Position numbers and translations under genes: made by a program. A stretch of DNA of 64,000 nucleotides from Hydractinia symbiolongicarpus (taxonomy: Eukaryota; Cnidaria; Hydrozoa; Anthoathecata; Hydractiniidae), in assembly GCF_029227915.1 (NCBI RefSeq), contig NC_079875.1, forward strand, positions 25,988,001 through 26,052,000. The letters are read 5' to 3'. The notes beneath the pieces are model-generated. The model ran no database searches, was not told where the DNA came from, and saw nothing but the letters and a program-made list of their open reading frames with translations. Positions 20,607-30,592 of the stretch are shown piece by piece. How positions within the stretch are numbered: position 1 is the stretch's first letter; every line of letters starts with the position of its first letter.

Positions 20607-21414
20607 AAATGTCTAACAAAAAAACTACAAAAACAGCTGTCAATTTCTTAGACCAATTCGCTAAGGATTTTATACGTGGTTATGGTCCTGCAACCAAAGA
20701 AGAAACAGGTTCGGATGATGATTTTCGCAAAAAGTTAAAGTCATTCACATGCGAATGGCTGAACCGACCTAGCGTAGCCTTGTCAGAGTCATCCGAAACA
20801 CTTGAAACCAACTCTGAGACAATTGAGGAAAACTTGCCGTTGCTTGGCGATAAGAAGCTCAACAACATGGTAAAAGACCGAATATCTAAAGTGAAGGAAT
20901 CGTTACAACCCTTTAATAGAAAATCTGAACAAGAAAAACCCTAAAAGTCAAAATTGAAAAAAGTTACTTTGGCAGTAACAGGTGCTACGCTGCCCGAAAA
21001 GGATGAAGAAGTAATTAAATTAATGCACTAATGTCACAATGTCTTATAATTCTCATTTTATATTTAGATATTCGATAAGTACTTAGATGTCGCCCTAAAG
21101 ACTGGTGCAGCGCTGTACTTAACGTCACTTCATCTAAAATGCGCTCGATTCGTCCATACGAATTTACCCTTTGTTGCGGAGCAAGGTGGAGCAGGGAAAG
21201 AAAGTTGGAAAACGTTCAAGGACAAACCGACTTTAAAAAATTATTACGACTTGTGCATGGATAAGTCACCAAGCACGTCTGCTTCATCTTCCTCCGCTTC
21301 AAAGAGGTCTTTATTGGACATGCTTAATGACGTAGACGAGGAGGACAGCGTTGCACCAATTGAAGAAGCAGAAAAAGAGTCAAAGAAAAAGAAAAGAAGA
21401 ACCAAGAAGAAGTA
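20607..21414 (+). CDS. unnamed two-exon protein with an in-frame stop
   Basis: The ATG at 20609 follows an acceptor (TTTAG). The first coding exon starts MSNKKTTKTAVNFLDQF and is acidic and serine-rich. A TAA at 20942-20944 interrupts it, but the same frame continues KSKLKKVTLAVTGATLPEKD to a donor (GAA|GTAATT, near 21012) and joins, in phase, an exon from about 21067 reading FDKYLDVALKTGAALYLTS, SWKTFKDKPTLKNYYDLC, a serine-rich stretch and a lysine-rich end (KKKKRRTKKK, a likely nuclear signal). The full product would be about 250 aa. I do not recognise it. The single stop may mean a recent pseudogene, an alternative short product of 111 aa, or a sequence error. It stands alone on its own promoter just upstream of the Helitron. 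Confidence 0.5.
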
Positions 21415-21629
21415 ATAGGATTGACAAGATGTTGTATTATTTACATTGCATACACATCGTACATACATAGATTTTGTAAAGATTTATTACAATATTAATT
21501 ACTGTGTTAAAATGGCGTTAAAGTTTGTACCTTAAATCATATTTTTTTATACTTAGACTATTTTCAGAACAAAGGACACAAAATGTTACGGCGGAAATAA
21601 TGTAGCGCTTCTGAAACTGGAAAATACTG

Positions 21630-21681
21630 CTCTATAATAATAGATATATATATAATATATATAATATATATATATATATTT
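21630..21681. repeat. TA-rich microsatellite
   Basis: An imperfect (TA)n run broken by AATA units, located between the small gene and the Helitron start. Confidence 0.85.
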
Positions 21682-23237
21682 TAGTACAAAGAAATACGTA
21701 CGCATAAAGTACTATTTTAAACTTATTTTTAATTGAAAGACATTAAATTGCACATCATGGAAAGGGAAAACACAAAAAGGAAACGATCTTCAGTGAGACA
21801 TTTATTAACTTATTCACTACTTGTTAAGAAATTTACTATATTTTATTTTTTGCATTATTTACTTATATATTTTTTACGCGATTTTTAATAACTTTAATAA
21901 CTTTAGAAACCGCTGAATCCATTGACTTCTCATACATGGTCGAAAAGGCGCTGTCATCTGCTACTTCACGACGAAAAAGTATATTCTTTTTTGTATTAAA
22001 TAGCATTACTACATTATGCGATAACTATTTAGATAAAGGAAAGAACAGAAGCAAAAAGTGAGGAAGATTTACACAGAAAAGACTGGTTGGAAATTTGCAA
22101 AACGCAATTTTCCTTAAATCGTGTTTATTCACCTTCCATAAACCATATTCCGTTACAAACAGGAAAGGAAATACGACACTGGTGCTGCCAATATGCTTGG
22201 ACATTTTGTGAACAATGCCAAATGCTCCAAAGAGACAAAATGTTACCTAATTATTGCAGAATGAAAAAATTATCAAAGATTTCAACGTGCGAACGTGGTG
22301 ACAATAAATATAATGTACCACGAATGTGCAACGTCCCTACGCCGTTGGTGTATCTCAGTCAAGAGGAAGAACAAATTCTTTCACTATTCACCGTTGATGT
22401 GGGCAAATACAAGAAAGAAAAACATGGTTATCGTGTTAAAACCGCCGGATTTTCCATCTATACGCGTACAGAGCCAGTTTCAGTGCGAATTGAACGTGTA
22501 GAAGACACAAACCAAAGAAATAATTGCAAGCTGCATATAGTTATTTACATGCAAATACAAATTCAACTTACAGGTTTCATTTCTTCCATATCTTTGGTCC
22601 TTTATGTAATTCTTACAAACGCTGTATTTTAATTCATTACTTCTTTTTAGCCATTACGAGCAAATTGTCAGTGATATGGAATGTGCTTCCAAAATACCTT
22701 TTTGGAGAATCTTCAGAATGGAAGGCATAGAATGTGCAATTTGGCCTTGCAAATATTACAACGCCAACTTGTGTGAAAGCACAATTGAGGGTGGCTCAGG
22801 CAGGCTAAGTGCAAAAAAAGCATTTATTTTAAAATGCTGTAGTGAAATTATTGATTATTCCGTTAATTTTGAACTCCTACAATATCAGTATGATCGTTGG
22901 ATGTACAAAACAGTTTCTGGTAAGTTTTAAGTACTTATTACATTGCAAAAAGTAATATCTTTTCATTTAACAAATGTATGATTCAATTTTTTATAGGTGC
23001 TATTGAAAGTGGAAAAAAATTTGGATCTACTCCAGTGGCATCCCTAGATCGCAAAATTTTTAGCAGTGGTTACTGGAAATGGCAACATCGATACTTGCTA
23101 GATGCTGTGCGGCAGTTTGGATATCCCAAACTTTTTATGACTATTTCACCATACGAGTGGACATTTCCTAAGGTACTTTCACTTTAATTATGAAAGTTGT
23201 TGTAATGAAAATAATTTTTATAAAACATACTTTTAGC

Positions 23238-23975
23238 CACCGTGGTTGGAAGAAATAATGGAACTCACTCAACGTACGCCAACAAACTTGTCGGGTCCAG
23301 AAACTTTGCATATTGCACACGTACTAGAGCAAATTATGAGAGGGTACATGTACGGCTCAAACACAAATAAGTGGCGACACCACCTCTTTACAGATATCAG
23401 GTCAGTTGAACTTTTGTTCTACAACAGACACCTTCATATACAATTTTCTCATTTTTTTATATTTGTTATATTTAGACACCCTGAACGTTCCAATCTACAC
23501 ACATATTTTTACCGTTTCGAATTTATGCACAAAGGAACGCTTCATTGCCATACCCTGGTATGCCCCAAAAATATGAAGAGCATGGATGTGTCGCAAATAA
23601 CCGCTCGCATGAAAATGAAGACTACGATTTTCAGGTAATTACTATCGTTACATTTTATCATAAACAATTAAACATATCGTTTCGCAAATACGCTATCATG
23701 TTCAAGTGACATATTTTTTATTATATTTTTCATTTATCGCAGATTTATCATTGCCAAAAATCTAATCAAAAAGTCTTAAATATGCAAGTGCACAGTGAGA
23801 AAACGAGTTATGACGATAATGGCGTGCATATTTGCCACACAGCTGAGGCAAATAATAATAACGTCGGAGCTTACATCGACACGTTAACGAGAAGCTTACA
23901 ATGCTCAATGGACGTGCAATATGCTGACGGAAAAAAATTTGCTCTTAAAATACGTTGCATCCTATGTATCAAAAT
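23238..23975 (+). pseudogene. Helitron Rep nuclease domain (HUH and tyrosine motif)
   Basis: Exons from 23238 encode PPWLEEIMELTQRTPTNLSG, HVLEQIMRGYMYGSN and FEFMHKGTLHCHTLV, the last holding the two metal-binding histidines of the HUH rolling-circle nuclease. Farther on come GAYIDTLTRSLQCSMDVQY and, one base out of frame at an A7 run near 23940, YVSKYKD with the catalytic-tyrosine arrangement. Rep nicks and joins DNA during rolling-circle transposition (known for the superfamily). The frame change before the tyrosine motif should abolish activity. Confidence 0.82.
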
Positions 23976-24839
23976 ATAAGGATACATATATTTCAAATGA
24001 TTAGTATTTTTCTACTTCCTTATGCACTTTTTTACGCACAAAACTTATTACTTTCTCATTTATTTTAAAGCTGTCATTGCTGAAGATTTAACAGGGCATC
24101 AAGCCGCATTTCGTTTTGTTCGAGATTTAACTCCTTGTGAACCAGAGATGTGGCTGGCGCTGAGCGAGATAAAAGCTGCGTGGACAAGTTCACGCACAAA
24201 ACGATTTGTCATACCACCGTATGAAAAAACAGAAAACAATAAAATCGTAGTAAAATACCAGTCGCGTGACTGTGACGAGTATTTAAATCTGTTACAATAT
24301 CTACGACTTTATGATACTGAAAAAGCTCAACCAAAGAAATATAAAGGTATCACTTAATAAACCGACATGTAGAAGAGAATATTACATATTTAGCTACTTC
24401 TATAATACTTATTTTTATTGATTTAAGGTAACAACACTTTGGTTGGTGTGAAATTTTGCAATATTTTCCAGCAGTTATATTTCTGGCAACACACCATAAT
24501 GGACGTCCCATTCAGATCGATAAACAATCTCAAAGTCTCAAGAAATATACCGGAATACTTGAAGTTCTTTGTCTATGCAATAAATGCAAATGGTACTTTT
24601 TGGCGTAATACCGAATTAGTAAAGTCGTACTTAGAAAAAGATGGACACAGAAATTACTATGTTAATAATTTCATTAATTACCTACAAGGAATGTTCAACA
24701 CCTTGACTTTATGGGAATTACAGGTTTTAAGGTATAATGGTTACTTCAATACAATTACTAACGTTCTTACTGCATCACTTGCATTTTCCTATGTATCATA
24801 ATTCTTTTCCTTTTTAACGTTTAGATCTGCTGAACTATC

Positions 24840-25290
24840 TTCATTACAGAATTTTGACTCACCACAAAATGTATTGGTTGGGCAACAGATTATGTGCTAT
24901 GAAACGTTTAAAAAGTAGTATCACTGAATTACGTAACGATCAACAGATCCAGTATCCATTCCTGTTAATAACAGGAAAACCTGGCACAGGTAACCTTCAT
25001 TTTCATGAACTGCAATGTTATGCTTTCTTCCAAAATAACGCTTATTTTCTTATTTAGGAAAATCGGAAGTATTAAAACACATGATTGAACATGCTGTGAA
25101 AGAAGACTGCGAAACTTTAGTTGTTTGTCCCACTGGATACCTGACGTGGTCGTATCAAGCTATATTTGGTCCTAGCATAAAATGCGATACAGTTCATTCG
25201 TCCTTTTACATCCCTGTGAATAAGGAATATAACGCAACTATGAACTGGAATTTATGCTATTATTATGTAATGATATTTGACGAGGTAATT
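24840..25290 (+). pseudogene. Helitron SF1 (Pif1-like) helicase, N-terminal remnant
   Basis: NFDSPQNVLVGQQIMCYETF is followed, after a one-base shift, by QYPFLLITGKPGTG. A short intron (24989-25057) then splits Walker A exactly between GTG and KSEVLKH. The segment ends with YYYVMIFDE, the Walker B/DEAD-like box. The remaining helicase motifs are absent because the element is cut off here. An intron inside the nucleotide-binding loop is unusual enough to serve as a marker for this Helitron lineage. Confidence 0.82.
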
Positions 25291-25560
25291 TTTGCGGAGA
25301 GTAGCGGAGCCCATTTCCTCATTAAATAAGCCAAATATAAAAGAAAAAGTAAGCACGGTGGAGAGTATATAGGATTTCTATACGATTTCCGCGCCCCGTC
25401 CCTCTATACATCAAAAATATCAAAAATCCGTCGTTTCGGGGCCCAGTCTCCCAGCGATTTCATATGGTCATTCTTAAGTACATTTTTCTAGTGAGCGAGA
25501 CAACATGTTTTTAGCACGGCGATGGAGTTTTTGTTGTTTTTTAAATATGGGACCAAGCGT
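25288..25560. repeat. dispersed repeat family, copy truncating the Helitron
   Basis: Second copy of the repeat at 11465-11870. Its start coincides with the point where Helitron coding similarity stops (IFDE, then nonsense), so it either inserted into the helicase gene or marks the edge of the deletion. It ends about 150 bases upstream of the first exon of the small coiled-coil/RGG gene and may have supplied that gene's upstream region (inference). Confidence 0.8.
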
Positions 25561-25714
25561 AAATGGTGCCGTTTCCAGTTTAGGTTAAATCTGCCTACAC
25601 TTTTTAGCCACGTGATACATAAATCACTTTTACTAACATCACATGACATTTTCTCGGACACATAGCGCCTCAAACTCAATCTATGCCATATCGCAACTGA
25701 CGGAAGGGCTTGTT

Positions 25715-27305
25715 ATGTTCAGGAAAGCGAAGAAAAAAAGGGTATGTAATGAACCCTTTCTTATTCTCACTAACACCTAAGGCTAGCTAGCATAAAACTA
25801 CTGACTGAGCTGGAATAATAATAGAACTTAAATAGCTAGCTAGAGCTACTTGAATTGAAGAGCTAGCTAGCTAATAGCATAAAAAAGATCAAACAATATC
25901 ATAATGGCTAGTATAAAACTAGCTAGCTACAAAGAAATAGATTTTCTGGCTATAGCTAGCTATAGCTCTACATATACTACACAGTGAGTGAGATAATACA
26001 CTCAATCATAGTGCCGTGTTTAATTTTTAATCTTTAACAGAAACTTTTCCATTAAATATTGCGGGGGTTTTTTGCTTAGAGAAGGTAAAAACAGGTTATA
26101 AACTGTATTTTTATTTTTAAATGTTACAAAATTTTCCACAAAGTATATAAAATTGTTTTAGCTGTGTAGGATAAGAACAGGTTGTTAACTGTCTGTTTGT
26201 TTGAACTGAAGTTAGGATAGTTTTTTAGAAATGGGTATTGTGCCGAAACAGTATACCTGTACAAATCACTCAGCCCTGTGTTAACAACAAGCTGTTACCT
26301 GTGTTTCTATTTAACAGAAGTTTAAGCTAATCTTTTGTTTGAAATGGTATTAAACCTATATGGATGTGCAACATACCTGTACTAAGCACTCACCCTGGAT
26401 TGAAATTCACTTTTTAAGTTTTGCCAGAAACATTTTGAAAAAATTCGCTAATTTTTTTTTCCCGCAAAAGTTTCTTGCGAAAGTTTCTCCAATTAAAGTA
26501 CTAAAATTGTATTGCTTTGATGCAAAATTTAGCATTCATATAAAAGGCTTTTTGTATTAAAATTTAATACCGAGGAAGGTTTCAGACACATTTGTGTCCT
26601 ATGTTTCTGTATTATATCTTTAAAGCAATTGCTAAAGTTTTGCCACATAAAGGTAGTCTTCCATAGACTAGCTGTTGTTATTTGGTTGGTCTCCTGACTG
26701 CCATAGATTGTATTATGTATATGAACTCATTGTCATCTCATTATACGTAATACATAAAATTGTAATTAAAACAGCAAATAAATACTACTTTTAGCGACCA
26801 AATGAGATAATATAATACTTAGTTGGATTAGCATACAAGAATTAGCATATAAAAGTACAGTATTAAATTCATTTGAGAGGAACCTTTATGTAGGAGTTGA
26901 AACAGCGAGTTGAATTATTGGAGGGAAAAGTTGCTGAGTTAGAGGAGAAGGTTAAAGTAAGTTATGCACTAGAAATAATTGCTTTAAAGTGTAGAATGTG
27001 GTAAAACAGTAACAATAACTTAGTGAAAGATTAGAAAGTTTAGAATGTAGCATTTCCACAAATGTCTTATGTTTTAGGAATTATCAGCTGAGAAAACTGA
27101 TTTATCTTGGGACGCCTTCCGGGACTTTTGTTCCCAAAATAAATCGTTGGGAGCTTATATAAGCTCCCAAAATTACAAGTCCTGGAAGGCGTCTGGTGGC
27201 TCCCGCACCTTCACGGAGGAGGACGATGTGCGGGAGCGGATGAAGCTAAAGAGGGGCAGTGGAAGAGGAAGAGGAGGAGGAAAAGGAGGAGGGTATCGCT
27301 GGTGA
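25715..27305 (+). CDS. three-exon coiled-coil/RGG-tail protein, about 105 aa
   Basis: Exon one, 25715-25741, encodes MFRKAKKKR and ends at AGG|GTATGT. Exon two, 26894-26956, encodes a perfect leucine-heptad segment ELKQRVELLEGKVAELEEKV between TTATGTAG and GTAAGT. Exon three, 27078-27305, begins after TTTTAG, reads ELSAEKTDLSWDAFRDFCSQ and SSQNYKSWKASGG, and ends in a glycine/arginine tail (KRGSGRGRGGGKGGGYRW) and TGA. All junctions are phase 0 and the joined frame is open from ATG to stop. The basic start, coiled coil and RGG tail suggest an oligomeric RNA- or DNA-binding protein in the nucleus; this is inference, as I know no family. AT-rich sequence with AATAAA-like words follows the stop. 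The first exon is tiny, so its assignment is less sure than the other two. Confidence 0.55.
25780..25985. repeat. GCTAGC-rich simple sequence
   Basis: AGCTAGCTAG words recur about eight times in 200 bases within the first intron of the small RGG gene, and the same word recurs near 27570-27600. It looks like degenerate simple sequence rather than binding sites. Confidence 0.65.
27111..27193. repeat. nested palindromes inside the last exon of the RGG gene
   Basis: An outer inverted repeat pairs 27111-27127 (GACGCCTTCCGGGACTT) with 27177-27193, with one mismatch in 17. Inside it lies a perfect 24-bp palindrome at 27147-27170 centred on GCTTATATAAGC. The transcript could form a long hairpin or the DNA a cruciform. 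The stretch is translated without a break, so structure and code overlap. Confidence 0.85.
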
Positions 27306-27718
27306 AAAAATAAAAAAATGCTAAAACTTGCTGTTCTTAATTCATTCCTCTCAACCCATCCCCAGACCTTTCTTCTTATAAAATTTTTCTTTTGCACAAC
27401 AGCATGCGGTTTTAATATTTTAACGTAGTATATAGTTATATAGTCAGTTAGCAAGCCTAACTTTAGGTTATAAAATTCTTTACTAAGCTATTATAAAACG
27501 AGTTATTTAGCTAACATAAAATTCTGGTAGACTGGTGCGTTTTGTCATTACACCCTATCAACAGCTAGTAGCTAGCTAATTAACTAGATATGCTAGCTAA
27601 CCGAATAAAATATTGAGCAGAGGGTTCCGTTGGTATTGTATTTATAAACTATTTTTGTTGCTTCAGTTTTGTTCCAAGATTCTGCATAAAATGTGCGTAA
27701 TTATACTCTCTTGGTCTA

Positions 27719-28203
27719 CCTTATTCCATGAAATTACCGAGTCATGAAATTAACGCTGTTTTTCAAAATTCGCGTTAATTAATGACCGTTAATTAAATGC
27801 AGTGTTAATTTAAGGACTGTTAATTTCATGACTCGTTAATTAAAATACAATTAGTGACTTTTTTACAATATATAAAATCCTAAAAAACATAAAAATACAA
27901 ATTTTCTGTTATTATCTCCTCCTTGGACGATAGCTCAGCAGTGTTCTTTTTTTTCAGAGATCTTTTTTAAATAGCTTTTGTATCATCTTCATACTCTGAT
28001 CCAAGTGATAAAACCACTTTTTCTTCCAAAATTTAAAAATTTTTAACATTGTCTTTCCAAACAACAAAAACTTTTATTTTGATTTCCAAACCTCATTGTA
28101 ATAGAGGAGACCGCTTTACTACCGTGGATTCGACTGTTGCCGTAATTTTATTGTTAATTTAATTCGGGTTAGTTTCTTGACTCGTTAATTTCATGGAATA
28201 AGG
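27719..28203. mobile_element. MITE with TA target duplication
   Basis: The ends are inverted copies: CCTTATTCCATGAAATTA.CGAGTC at 27719 and its complement ending at 28203, each flanked by TA (27717-27718 and 28204-28205). Internal subcopies of CATGAAATTAAC and ACGAGTCATG also occur in both orientations between 27740 and 27850. TA duplication fits the Tc1/mariner group. There is no coding sequence inside. Confidence 0.8.
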
Positions 28204-28431
28204 TAGTTTGTTCTGATAATAGTCGTTCCTTTATATTGGGAAAATTTTCTATAAACATACTTAGTTTCACCTCAAGTTTTGGGATTAAGCCTGAAATACA
28301 CGATCCTTTAAAACGAAAGGTGAACCTGGATAATGGATGGATAATGACCAATCTTTTTTAAAAGCTTAGTTAATTAGACATAAGCGTAAACATTTCAGTA
28401 TATGTAATTAACAAAATTACATCATTATTAC

Positions 28432-28500
28432 GCCCTGTTGGTCTAATGGCTATGACACTCTTGCAAACGAGAGATCTAGGTTCGAATCCTGGACAGGGCA
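28432..28500 (+). tRNA. tRNA-like sequence, probable pseudogene or SINE head
   Basis: The acceptor ends pair perfectly over seven bases (GCCCTGT with ACAGGGC, discriminator A). The A box (TGGTCTAATGG) and B box (GGTTCGAATCC) are both good, and the T arm forms. The anticodon arm CTCT..AGAG is one base too short for a normal five-pair stem and seven-base loop, and the total length is only 69, so the anticodon cannot be read with confidence (GCA for cysteine is one possibility). No T4 terminator follows closely. It could be a decayed tRNA gene or the promoter part of a tRNA-derived SINE. Confidence 0.55.
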
Positions 28501-28639
28501 TGAAAAACAATTATCTTGCACCTACAACAACCAGGTTGTATTATATTGGCACATAATTCTGCTAAGATGATTCACTGTATATTGACCTTATATAAATGTA
28601 ATACTTTACATTGAGTATATCTTTGAGTTGTAGGGGGAG

Positions 28640-29000
28640 AGAGTTTCTATTAACGTGCCTGCCCCTGCCTTGCCGTCCCCTTGCCATTGCCTACCCTTCC
28701 TATGCCTTTTCTGTTGCCTGCCTTCTATGGCCTTGCCTGTGCGTCCCATGCCTTGCCTACCCCTGCCTTGCTGATTCCTCTTCCTGTTTCCTTGCCTGCT
28801 TTGCCGTGCATTGCCGTGCCCTTTTCTTGCCGTGCTTAATGCCTTTGCCTACCCTTCCCATGCCTTTTCTGGTGCCTGCCTACTATGCCCTTGCCTGTGC
28901 CTCCCATGCCTTGCCTACCCCTGCCTTGCTGATTCCTCTTCCTCTTTCCTTGGCTGCCTTTGCCGTGCTTAATGCCTTTGCCTTGGCAACCTCTCCGCAA
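28640..29000. repeat. TGCC-rich tandem repeat, two copies of about 157 bp
   Basis: TTGCCTACCCTTCC.ATGCCTTTTCT begins a unit near 28687 and again near 28845. Both continue to CCTTGCTGATTCCTCTTCC, and each unit is itself made of TGCC/TTGCC words. The strong pyrimidine strand bias creates a false Leu/Ala/Pro/Cys frame on the plus strand. Confidence 0.85.
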
Positions 29001-29400
29001 CACTTTCTATACTAGTTTTAAAACATTGTCATTACTATGTTAACATTACAAAATGCACATCTTTATCTCTGTCTATTTATATTTTAGGTAAGTCAAATCC
29101 TTCTTGCGTTCCTAATTTGGAATTTAGCCTCCAAATACACCGTCTTTAATATACGGTTTTGCTACACGATTTTTCGTATTTGTGCAAATTAGCTTACGCA
29201 AGGACCGCCGCGAGACTCTGTGGAGCAAGATAAGATAGATAAGAAGATTATCTTCCAGTTTAACTATATACATCGTTTGTTGCAATATTTACAAATTTAA
29301 AAAAAAACATATGACAACAATCTCAAATATGGATATAACAAAAAGATAGCTATGATGAAATAGAAATAGAATGATTTTTAATAATTATGTGTAATGAAAT

Positions 29401-30120
29401 TTAAAAGGAAAGTAGCAATTGGTTAACTGCACACAGACCTCCCAAGAAACTCAAAGAGAATTGAACATCTACTTGAACATCTACTTGATCAGGATGAAAT
29501 TGATCAATTCCTGCAGTATCAGCAATTTTAGATATCACTTTTAGTGTAGCAGAGTTCGTTGATTCAGATTGATCTTCCTCCCCAATTTGGAAAGGAACTC
29601 CAACTATTTTCACGTTAAGACTCGTTCTGTGATATTGCATTTCTTCATTCCTCGTGGCTTTCTCCTGTTCCATTTCATGTTGCAGTGCTTTCAGTTGATT
29701 TTCAGAATGTTATTCTCCTTTTCCATTCTTGTATTTATGGTTACTATGTTGTTTGTAACTTTCTTGCTCTTTTCATACTCATTCGATAAATAGGTCTGGC
29801 TTTTTTCAATCTCAGTAACATCTGATTTCAATTTTACAATATCTTGCTGGAAAGTTGATTCTAGTTTTTCCAGTTTCGTTGCAATGTTTTTCACATCGGA
29901 AGAAAGCTCAGTGAAGTTTTTCGTTCTCTCAAGTAAAATGGCTATATCAGCTTTAAGTTCTTCCATTACTTCTGATATTAAGGCAATTATATCAATATAA
30001 GTTATAAAAATAAAACTGGCATCGTGTTGCACATCTCGGGAGATTGACCACGCAACTCGGCCGCCATCATGAAAAAAATACGATCAAATTTCAGCCGCCA
30101 TCATGAAAAAAATACGATCA
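29401..30120 (-). pseudogene. non-LTR retrotransposon ORF1 protein (fragment)
   Basis: On the minus strand a long coiled coil (VMEELKADIAILLERT through EIEKSQTYLSNEYEKS) is followed, after a one-base shift near 29700, by LNVKIVGVPFQIGEEDQSES and KISKIADTAGID-type sequence. This is the coiled coil plus RNA-recognition-like fold of L1-type ORF1 proteins (NN..I.GIP......E). ATGATGGCGGC start sites lie just upstream in a 34-bp tandem duplication. No reverse transcriptase follows downstream, so only the 5' part remains. Confidence 0.6.
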
Positions 30121-30126
30121 AATTCG
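30060..30126. repeat. 34-bp tandem duplication at an ORF1 start
   Basis: GCCGCCATCATGAAAAAAAT and the following bases to CAAATT occur twice, 34 bases apart. On the minus strand each copy carries ATGATGGCGGC. Tandem monomers at the 5' end are typical of some LINE leader regions. Confidence 0.85.
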
Positions 30127-30239
30127 CCCTGAATTATAAATTCTTATTTTTATCTTGCTGAAAGAGTTTCCTGCATTAAAAATTATTTTTTACATCTTAA
30201 TAAAGAATGAACAGTTGTTTTGTGAGGATTTTTTTTCAA

Positions 30240-30530
30240 GCCTAGTGTGGCCAATTGAGTCCAAACACAAAAAAACACAAGTCTGGTTTTACAGATGTAC
30301 ATCTTCTTGTTGTCATCATACATGCAGGACTGATTATTTTACAAAGACCTACCCATTGCCCATGCTTGTACACTCCATCAGCAAGGAAAGACGGATCCCC
30401 ATGTGTCCTTAGATTAGTTGACATATCATACATGTATATTGTTTAGTTTTAGCTATATATATATTATATCAAGTGTCGATTACACCACAAATATATACGC
30501 ATAGTATAAAGCGCCAAGTATAACATAACA
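30240..30530 (-). other. possible 3' LTR of the gypsy remnant
   Basis: About 60 bases after the pol stop on the minus strand, AAAAACGGGA precedes TGTTATGTTATACTTGG. A purine-rich tract followed by TGTT is the arrangement expected at a polypurine tract/LTR junction. The far end (CA) and target duplication were not found, and no second LTR exists here for comparison. Confidence 0.3.
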
Positions 30531-30592
30531 TCCCGTTTTTAAAATTTATAAAACATAACCAAGGTCATGTGGTTTGTCTGTATTACACGTTT

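Larger units (their letters stand above)
21757..25290 (+). mobile_element. Helitron, intron-rich and 3'-truncated
   Basis: Coding blocks on the plus strand follow the order of a Rep/helicase: a possible N-terminus MERENTKRKRSS (21757), a cysteine-rich segment with CCQYAWTFCEQCQML (22087-22470), a Helitron-helicase-like N-terminal domain (YWKWQHRYLLDAVRQFGYPK, TISPYEWTFP), the HUH nuclease and the SF1 helicase start. Blocks are separated by short introns of about 60-110 bases with GTAAGT-type donors and TTTAG acceptors (for example 22920-22996 and 23172-23236). Similarity stops at about 25290, where a dispersed repeat begins. Several one-base shifts (near 22520, 23610, 23940 and 24910) show that it is inactive. 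Helitron ends (5' TC, 3' hairpin with CTRR) were not located. Confidence 0.85.

Noticed and set aside
27173-27454. Minus-strand open frame rich in Pro and Ser/Arg
   Set aside because: It is the antisense shadow of the glycine/arginine-rich end of the RGG gene exon on the plus strand.
28611-29015. Plus-strand frame of 134 codons, Leu/Ala/Pro/Cys rich
   Set aside because: It is produced entirely by the TGCC tandem repeat; both repeat copies give the same low-complexity peptide and there is no domain.
30155-30446. Overlapping plus- and minus-strand frames near 30.3 kb
   Set aside because: They fall in the likely LTR of the gypsy remnant and show no domain; similar composition on both strands gives no preferred reading.
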